Shown piece after piece: positions 58,945-64,000 of a stretch of DNA of 64,000 bases (positions are counted from its first letter, which is position 1; each line of letters begins with the position of its first letter). The DNA is from Paenibacillus sp. FSL R5-0517 (GTDB lineage Bacteria; Bacillota; Bacilli; Paenibacillales; Paenibacillaceae), in NCBI RefSeq assembly GCF_037974355.1, contig NZ_CP150235.1, forward strand, positions 2,108,001-2,172,000, written 5' to 3'. The position numbers were made by a program, and so were the translations under genes. The notes under the pieces were generated by a model. That model saw only the letters and a list, made by a program, of their open reading frames with translations, was not told the origin of the DNA and did no database searches.

Positions 58945-59490
58945 GTGAATCTGTCTGTGAATACCTTTGCTGCCATCTCGGGAGCGATAGTTACGTTTGC
59001 TTTTGGTGGATGGGATCAATTGCTGAGCCTGCTCGCGGTCGCGATGGCTGTGGATTATGTCACAGGTTTGGCAGCTGCGGTGAGAAGTGGTACGGGGTTG
59101 AATAGCAACATTGGCTTCTGGGGGCTTGCTCGCAAAGGGCTCATGCTGACCGTTGTCTTGCTTGCTCACCGAATTGACCTGATCATGGGAACCGATATTA
59201 TCAAGGGAGGAGCTATTTATTTCTACCTCGTCAATGAACTGATCTCGATAACTGAAAACTATGCGAGAATCGGCCTTCCATTGCCCGGAAAGCTCAGACA
59301 GGCTATAGCAGTGTTGAAGAAACAGGAAGATCAGGAGTATTTGCCGGATCGGGAATGGTCAATTCCACAAAGCGAGGATAGTCTCCAACAGCAGGCTGAA
59401 ACAGGACAAACTTCGCAGGATGAATCCGCGAAACAGGTGGAAGATGGTTCCCGAGAAGAATCCGAACCGAAAAGAGATGGTTCGGGTTAG
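58945..59490 (+). CDS. Phage holin family (toxin secretion/lysis holin type) membrane protein
   Basis: The first 125 residues match the Cph1/TcdE-type holin family: GWDQLLSLLAVAMAVDYVTG then GLNSNIGFWGLARKGLMLTV, with about three membrane helices. A charged Gln/Glu-rich tail of about 55 residues follows and is longer than usual. The GTG at 58945 is preceded by GAGAGGTGAGG. No other phage genes are near, so it is a chromosomal holin-like protein, possibly for autolysin export or lysis during sporulation; this is inference. Confidence 0.82.
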   Translation: MNLSVNTFAAISGAIVTFAFGGWDQLLSLLAVAMAVDYVTGLAAAVRSGTGLNSNIGFWGLARKGLMLTVVLLAHRIDLIMGTDIIKGGAIYFYLVNELISITENYARIGLPLPGKLRQAIAVLKKQEDQEYLPDREWSIPQSEDSLQQQAETGQTSQDESAKQVEDGSREESEPKRDGSG

Positions 59491-59613
59491 TTTTTCTTTT
59501 CAAGAGAACGTTTCCAAGTATCCTTTCGTAATAGAGAACGTTATGATATATTTTGGATACATGAAAATTCATTCATTTCTACTATTATTATATTAAACGA
59601 GGTGCTTGCTCAG

Positions 59614-59901
59614 ATGATTAAACATATTGTCCTGTTCAAAATGAAAGATCGCTCAACAGAAAGTATTGAAGCTGCTGCCCAGGTACTCCGTAATCTGGAG
59701 GGTAAGATTGATGTTCTGGTTTCACTTGAAATCGGGATTGATGTGCTTCGCTCGGAGAGATCGTTCGACATTTCACTCACGGCGGAGTTTGCGTCACTGG
59801 AGGATCTTCAGGCGTATCAGGTACATCCGCTTCATCAGGAAGTTATCAAGTACATGAATGAAGTCAGAGAACAGTCGATTGCAGTGGACTACGAGATCTG
59901 A
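59614..59901 (+). CDS. Dabb (stress-responsive A/B barrel) domain protein
   Basis: A 95-residue single Dabb domain: MIKHIVLFKMKDRS at the N-terminus, VSLEIGIDV in the middle and LQAYQVHPLHQEVIKYM at the C-terminal helix are typical. Members form dimeric ferredoxin-like barrels; most have no assigned function. I use the ATG at 59614, about 10 bp after ACGAGGTG, rather than the in-frame GTG at 59602. Confidence 0.88.
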   Translation: MIKHIVLFKMKDRSTESIEAAAQVLRNLEGKIDVLVSLEIGIDVLRSERSFDISLTAEFASLEDLQAYQVHPLHQEVIKYMNEVREQSIAVDYEI

Positions 59902-59940
59902 TCTGGTATTCAAACTACGTTGAGATAAAGGGGACTCTGC

Positions 59941-60051
59941 ATGAGCGATTTAAGAGACGTTATGGAATTTCTATATATTTTTGTTGTGTTTCTAATCGCT
60001 TGTCCTGTGATGATATTCTGGCTTAAGCGAAGAGGGAAACGGAACCGATAA
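59941..60051 (+). CDS. Small single-pass membrane protein (36 residues)
   Basis: ATG to TAA gives MSDLRDVMEF, a hydrophobic stretch LYIFVVFLIACPVMIFW and a basic tail LKRRGKRNR. AAAGGGG lies 8 bp before the ATG. The layout (one helix, positive-inside tail, good SD, fitting neatly between co-directional genes) supports a real gene, but no family is recognised. Confidence 0.6.
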   Translation: MSDLRDVMEFLYIFVVFLIACPVMIFWLKRRGKRNR

Positions 60052-60074
60052 CTCACTGAACGGGAAGTGAACGA

Positions 60075-60536
60075 ATGTATTATGTGAACAGAGAACAGAT
60101 TGCCCGCCGGCTTGCTGCTGTACCGGAAGTAGCTGAAGGGCTTCGCCGCGCAGCGCAGGCTTGGGATGGCAGTCTCATGCTGGGGATGGTTCAGGAGCGG
60201 TGTCTTCATCTGGCGATTGAGATTGTTACCGATGTGGGAAGTTATCTGATTGATGGCTTCATCATGAGAGATGCGAGCAGCTATGATGATATTATTCAGA
60301 TTAATTATGAAGAAAAGGTTTTTGACAATTCGACCTATGAGATCTTGCGTCAGCTTGTGACGTTACGTAAACCACTGGTGCAGGATTATTACAGTTGGGA
60401 GCGATCTGAGCTCCATCCGCTTAGCATAGAGTTGCCGAACATACTTGAACATTTTACTACACAGGTTAGCGCATACGTGGAAACAGAACTTGGTCCTTTC
60501 AATGCGGCACAAGCCGAGGGACAGCGCAAGGAATGA
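60075..60536 (+). CDS. DUF86/HepT-like protein (YutE type)
   Basis: A 153-residue helical protein of the DUF86 family, whose HepT members are the nuclease/AMPylation-target toxins of HepT-MntA pairs. The family core QERCLHLAIEIVTDVGSYLI and GFIMRDASSYDDII is clear. The HepT catalytic R-x4-6-H-x-Y is represented by RKPLVQDYY, with Gln where His is expected, and no MntA antitoxin gene adjoins. It is therefore more like the solitary YutE proteins of Bacilli than a toxin. It ends 10 bp before the next gene. Confidence 0.8.
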   Translation: MYYVNREQIARRLAAVPEVAEGLRRAAQAWDGSLMLGMVQERCLHLAIEIVTDVGSYLIDGFIMRDASSYDDIIQINYEEKVFDNSTYEILRQLVTLRKPLVQDYYSWERSELHPLSIELPNILEHFTTQVSAYVETELGPFNAAQAEGQRKE

Positions 60537-60546
60537 GGGAAATCGC

Positions 60547-61461
60547 ATGACAAATGAATCAAAAGAATTCAATGAAGTAAATACTGAAAGTAAAGAACCG
60601 AATGAAACGCCTTCCGGATTCCATCCGGTGTATATGGTTGAACTCCTGTTCCGGGAACGTCCGGAGGTAGACCGCCTGCGTTTGCAGGAAGCGATGATTC
60701 GTCATACAGGACAAGTTCGACTGGATGTTAAACAAGGAACTGGAGAGCAAGAGCATGAGATGTTAGTCTTCTACCATCTGGACCATAAGGTATCTTTTCA
60801 GGAAGGGGCTATCCCTGCTCAGACCTGCATGCTTCCAGTGAATGAAATCGCAGATCGTGCACGTTTTGGCGGAGCTGTGCAACAAGCATGGCATTGGCCG
60901 GAAGTGGGACAAGTTGTCAAAGCTTCGCGTTATTCCATCCGGATACATGATATGTTCACGGCTGCCATGCCTCGTAAACAGCGTTTGGAGCTGTTCCAGA
61001 AAACTGTACTGGCAATTATGGAGAGTTTGACCTGTGATGCGCTGTATTGGTATGGCAGTGATAAGCTGGTTGAACCGGAAGCTTATACGCAAGCTCAGGA
61101 ACGTGAGGAACATCTGTATGCAGCTATGAACGTTCGGATGTATCAGGCTGGAGGTACGGAGGAACAGCGCGGGTTGGTCATGGATACCGTAGGATTGTCT
61201 GCGCTGGGTGTACCTGATGTACAGTGTCACTTCGTTGGTCTTGATCCAGATACGGTGGCACAGACCTTACTGGGTGCAGCGTATTACATATTTGATCAGG
61301 GAGATGTCCTGCAAGATGGACAGACGCTGGGTTCTTCAGGTGGACGTCGCTGGCGTTGTGAACATCAGGCGGCATTAATTGCACCAGGACGATATGTCAT
61401 TGATTTGGACCCGGGTGATGAGCATGCGGCGGCTGATCTCGAGCCGGCTCGTCAGAGTTGA
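60547..61461 (+). CDS. DUF4261-domain protein
   Basis: A 304-residue cytosolic protein from the ATG at 60547 (GAGGGA 7 bp upstream). After an Asn/Glu-rich N-terminus (1-24) comes YMVELLFRERPEVDRLRLQE, then a mixed domain and a C-terminal part with MNVRMYQAGGTEEQRGLVMD, TVGLSALGVPDVQCHF and DQGDVLQDGQTLG, which matches the DUF4261 pattern as I know it. Function unknown. Position after the YutE-like gene suggests co-transcription. Confidence 0.72.
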   Translation: MTNESKEFNEVNTESKEPNETPSGFHPVYMVELLFRERPEVDRLRLQEAMIRHTGQVRLDVKQGTGEQEHEMLVFYHLDHKVSFQEGAIPAQTCMLPVNEIADRARFGGAVQQAWHWPEVGQVVKASRYSIRIHDMFTAAMPRKQRLELFQKTVLAIMESLTCDALYWYGSDKLVEPEAYTQAQEREEHLYAAMNVRMYQAGGTEEQRGLVMDTVGLSALGVPDVQCHFVGLDPDTVAQTLLGAAYYIFDQGDVLQDGQTLGSSGGRRWRCEHQAALIAPGRYVIDLDPGDEHAAADLEPARQS

Positions 61462-61648
61462 GTTTAAATCCAAGACATTCTGCAGCCATTCAAAAAGGGC
61501 GTTCAGATTATTTTTAACATCTGGAGTGTCAAGTCAAGCCTGTGCTGCTTATAATGCATCAACAGAGTAGGCATTCGCCCGGATGGCTGAGCGACAGATC
61601 GTTGCTTCTGATCCGGTACTTAAACCATAGTAAAGGGAGAGATGTGAC

Positions 61649-62029
61649 GTGAAGGATTCTAACAAAAGTTTGTTGTGGGGAGCTCTTATTGGCTCCGTGG
61701 TAGGTTCTGTAACAGCGTTATTGCTGGCGCCGAAATCGGGTCGTGAACTTCGTCAGGATATTACAGAAGGTGCTCGTCAGGTATCGGAGAAAGGTCAGGA
61801 ACTGGCTGGAATCGTGGGGGAACAAAGCTCACAGATCGTATCCAAGGTTAAAGAGACCGCAGATGTCGTGATTCAGGATATTCAATCCTGGCGCAATTGC
61901 GGCGAAGGAAAAGAAATTCGTATATCGGCAGCCATTGTAGATACCGCCGATATCGATAAAACAGTTGATGAATCCGGCAATGACATCGTAGCGAAGCTTC
62001 CTGCGGATGAGTCCAAGGACGACAACTAA
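61649..62029 (+). CDS. YtxH-family protein
   Basis: 126 residues: a Gly-rich membrane segment LLWGALIGSVVGSVTALLLA, the hallmark PKSGRELRQDI and a helical tail. YtxH proteins are general-stress-associated in Bacillus and of unknown mechanism. The start is GTG with AAGGGAGAG in front. Confidence 0.88.
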   Translation: MKDSNKSLLWGALIGSVVGSVTALLLAPKSGRELRQDITEGARQVSEKGQELAGIVGEQSSQIVSKVKETADVVIQDIQSWRNCGEGKEIRISAAIVDTADIDKTVDESGNDIVAKLPADESKDDN

Positions 62030-62042
62030 GCAAGCTTGAGAT

Positions 62043-62082
62043 AAGCAGGCTTTCCTCTATTTAGAGGAGAGCCTGCTTTGTT
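62043..62082 (+). terminator. Terminator after ytxH-like gene
   Basis: AAGCAGGCTTTCCTCTA / TAGAGGAGAGCCTGCTT with a 2-nt apex; the T-run is short (TTTGTT). Confidence 0.8.
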
Positions 62083-62241
62083 GCGTGTCCACACATAGAA
62101 GACGTGGCGCGGATTTAATTTGAACGCCGCGATGAAATCGGGTAAGATGTAGGTACCTTTTTGCCGGAATGTTCATACGGTAGGAAGAAAGCTCTGGAAA
62201 ACAAATGTAATGAGAACCAATTCAATGAAGAAGGAAGCGGT

Positions 62242-63057
62242 GTGTTCGTGCAGCAAGCAATCGCTATATTAGACTCCGGTGTGGGGGGATTGACCGTCGC
62301 CAAGGAAGTGATGCGTCAGCTCCCGCGGGAAAAGATCATTTATTTTGGGGATACTGCCCGGACACCGTACGGACCCCGTTCGTCCGAACAAGTAAAACAA
62401 TTTACGGAACAAATCGTTGATTTCTTGATCCAGTTCGATCCGAAGGTTATCGTTATCGCCTGTAACACAGCAACAGCGGCCGCGTTGGAGTATATCCGTT
62501 CCAAGGTGAATATGCCCGTCATTGGTGTTATACATCCGGGTGCGCGGGCAGCAATCACAGCGACACGTACAGGACGTATTGGTGTGATTGGTACCACGGG
62601 TACCATAGGTAGTGGGGCTTATACATCGGCACTTAAACAGTTGTCCCCCTATATTGATGTGGTCAGTCAGGCTTGTCCGGCGCTGGTGCCGTTGGTGGAA
62701 CAAGGTGAATTTCGTTCCGAGCACACGACACATACGGTGGAGCAATCATTAGGCGAGATCAAACAGCAGCCAATAGATTGTCTTATTCTGGGTTGTACGC
62801 ATTATCCCTTTCTCATGGACACCATTCAGGAAGTTATGGGACAGGAAGTGAAGTTAATCAGTTCGGCAGATGAAACGGCACGTGAAATCAGTACGATTTT
62901 ATATGATAAACGAAAGCTGGCCAGTGGGGATGAGACTCCGGTGCATCAGTTTTTCTGCACTGGCGACCCTCGCATGTTCCAGAATATCACCCGTCGCTGG
63001 TTGGGAGAGCAGATCTCCAAGACTCCTGTTGTCTGGCAGGTTACGCAATTATCCTAG
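62242..63057 (+). CDS. racE: Glutamate racemase
   Basis: The enzyme interconverts L- and D-glutamate for peptidoglycan. Catalytic cysteines are in VIACNTATAAAL and LGCTHYPFL, and the N-terminal AILDSGVGGLTVAKEV and YFGDTARTPYGP are diagnostic. The start is uncertain between GTG 62242 and GTG 62248, both served by AAGGAA at 62231-62236; 62242 gives 271 residues, the usual length. An upstream in-frame TTG at 62161 adds 27 unrelated residues and is rejected. In spore formers D-glutamate supply may also serve poly-gamma-glutamate. Confidence 0.94.
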   Translation: MFVQQAIAILDSGVGGLTVAKEVMRQLPREKIIYFGDTARTPYGPRSSEQVKQFTEQIVDFLIQFDPKVIVIACNTATAAALEYIRSKVNMPVIGVIHPGARAAITATRTGRIGVIGTTGTIGSGAYTSALKQLSPYIDVVSQACPALVPLVEQGEFRSEHTTHTVEQSLGEIKQQPIDCLILGCTHYPFLMDTIQEVMGQEVKLISSADETAREISTILYDKRKLASGDETPVHQFFCTGDPRMFQNITRRWLGEQISKTPVVWQVTQLS

Positions 63058-63113
63058 TTATACTCAAAATATGCATGAATCAGACTTTAAATTAATGTAT
63101 TTAATAATGAATG

Positions 63114-63145
63114 ATCCCGGAACTGTGAAGTTTCGGGATTTTTTG
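63114..63145 (+). terminator. Terminator after glutamate racemase
   Basis: ATCCCGGAACT / AGTTTCGGGAT with a 4-nt loop and T6. Confidence 0.88.
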
Positions 63146-63284
63146 TCATGATTATGCATCAACAGGTGATGAACATGATTCATGTCACATGACGGACAAC
63201 CCGACCTGCATACATATGTTACATAGACGAAGTTGGTGAGAACCGGACAGGAGACCTGTCTTTTCCTGTGGAAAGGAGAGCAAC

Positions 63285-64000
63285 ATGGAACTGCAATGGA
63301 TTATCGTTCAGCGGGGAGATACACTGTCGCGAATTGCGTCAGCACACCATATGACCAGGGAGTTACTTGCCGCACTGAACCCGGAAGCAGCCGCCCAGCC
63401 TTACTTGCTGGCAGGTCAGATGCTGCGTATTGTGCCCGGGACAGGTCGCAGATATGCTGTACCGCCTGGAGAACGTGTAGGGGAGATTGCAGGGAGATTT
63501 GGTCTGGAGGAAGAAGCGTTGCGACAGGCCAATCCCGAAATCACCAATATTACCGACTGGGTTGGTCGCTGTATTCATATTCCGGTTTCGAATGGAAAAA
63601 CTATTGTAAAGATTCAGGGAGAGTATGGTTATAGAGAATTAATCAAGGATATAAACAAGCTGGAGCATCAATACCCGTTTATCGAAACGGGGTCCATTGG
63701 AACAAGTGTTATGGGGAAGTCGCTGCCTTATTTACGTATCGGGCATGGGTCGAGACATATCCATGTTAACGCTTCTGTTCATGCCAATGAGTGGCTGACA
63801 TCAGCAGTTCTGATGAAGTTTATCGAAGAGTATGCCGAAGCGTATAGTACACATGGGACATGGCATCAATACCAGACAGAACGCTGGATGCAAGAGACGT
63901 CACTCTGGGCAGTGCCGATGGTTAATCCGGACGGTGTCGAACTGGTTCAGGAAGGTGTGGTCAATCAGCACCCACATGCACAGCAGTTGTTAGGCTGGAA
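63285..64000 (+). CDS. LysM-domain M14 peptidase, gamma-D-glutamyl-diamino acid endopeptidase-like (3' end outside window)
   Basis: The frame is open to the window edge (238 codons seen). Two LysM modules (about residues 5-47 and 51-95; VQRGDTLSRIA and VPPGERVGEIAG) bind peptidoglycan. A zinc carboxypeptidase M14 domain begins near 110; the zinc motif HANEW (H-x-x-E) is in VHANEWLTS, and MVNPDGVEL is the family substrate/arginine-side motif. This LysM2-M14 layout is that of endopeptidase I-type enzymes, which cut gamma-D-Glu-diamino acid bonds in spore or cell-wall peptides. There is no signal peptide. SD AAAGGAGAG precedes the ATG. Confidence 0.88.
   Translation, partial: MELQWIIVQRGDTLSRIASAHHMTRELLAALNPEAAAQPYLLAGQMLRIVPGTGRRYAVPPGERVGEIAGRFGLEEEALRQANPEITNITDWVGRCIHIPVSNGKTIVKIQGEYGYRELIKDINKLEHQYPFIETGSIGTSVMGKSLPYLRIGHGSRHIHVNASVHANEWLTSAVLMKFIEEYAEAYSTHGTWHQYQTERWMQETSLWAVPMVNPDGVELVQEGVVNQHPHAQQLLGW

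Noticed and set aside
58945..59490. Holin-like gene as evidence of a prophage.
   Set aside because: No endolysin, structural, integrase or packaging gene lies nearby; chromosomal holin-like genes of this family are common in Firmicutes.

Overview
The window looks like chromosomal DNA of an endospore-forming, low-to-moderate-GC Firmicute, most probably a Paenibacillus. The evidence is an alpha/beta-type small acid-soluble spore protein, the sporulation membrane protein YtaF, the conserved order polA-mutM-ytaF-coaE-(transglycosylase)-nrdR, very large secreted proteins with three C-terminal SLH domains, a collagen-like GXT-repeat protein, GGAGG-type ribosome binding sites with frequent GTG/TTG starts, and tRNA genes without an encoded CCA. 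The species assignment is inference.

Layout. 1-9.3 kb is a housekeeping block: the tail of a chemotaxis receptor, pstB-phoU behind a candidate Pho box, polA (proofreading site degenerate), mutM, ytaF, coaE, a lytic transglycosylase, an oppositely oriented SASP gene, nrdR and tRNA-Ala(GGC). 9.5-21.6 kb holds two divergent giant S-layer-anchored proteins: a CBM9-like/esterase/FN3/SLH protein and a 2680-residue LamG/Ig/GH43/SLH protein with two GH43 modules behind a consensus-matching cre site, probably for plant polysaccharide use. 22-26.7 kb has an alpha/beta hydrolase with a MarR regulator, a BBE-type flavin oxidoreductase, and a marR-nitroreductase-ABM monooxygenase set. 26.7-30.7 kb is an iron module with two Fur-box-like sites: an AraC regulator fused to a substrate-binding domain, a siderophore-binding lipoprotein and an FhuF-like Fe-S protein. 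31-37.4 kb is a TetR regulator, an epimerase-like protein and a 1535-residue collagen-like protein; four related palindromes suggest all three form one regulon.

37.5-54.7 kb mixes small conserved genes (UPF0291), a flavoprotein, a G1-type glutamic peptidase, the fruR-fruK-fruA operon, a methyltransferase, a zinc alcohol dehydrogenase, a bicupin related to oxalate decarboxylase but with an altered lid, an SDR/merR divergent pair with two matched MerR operators, LysR, a spermidine-synthase-like protein, a CACHE-GGEEF diguanylate cyclase, HxlR and DoxX. 54.8-64 kb has a Gfo/Idh/MocA oxidoreductase, tRNA-Leu(CAG), araM/egsA (glycerol-1-phosphate dehydrogenase), a protein with two HTH units, a holin-like protein, several short conserved genes (Dabb, YutE-like DUF86, DUF4261, YtxH), glutamate racemase and the start of a LysM-M14 peptidase that leaves the window.

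Most of the window is ordinary. The less explained parts are regulatory (tandem 15-bp iterons, three unassigned palindromes, the TetR regulon reaching the collagen-like gene), the repeat-expanded collagen-like gene, the duplicated GH43 architecture, and the bicupin lid variant.
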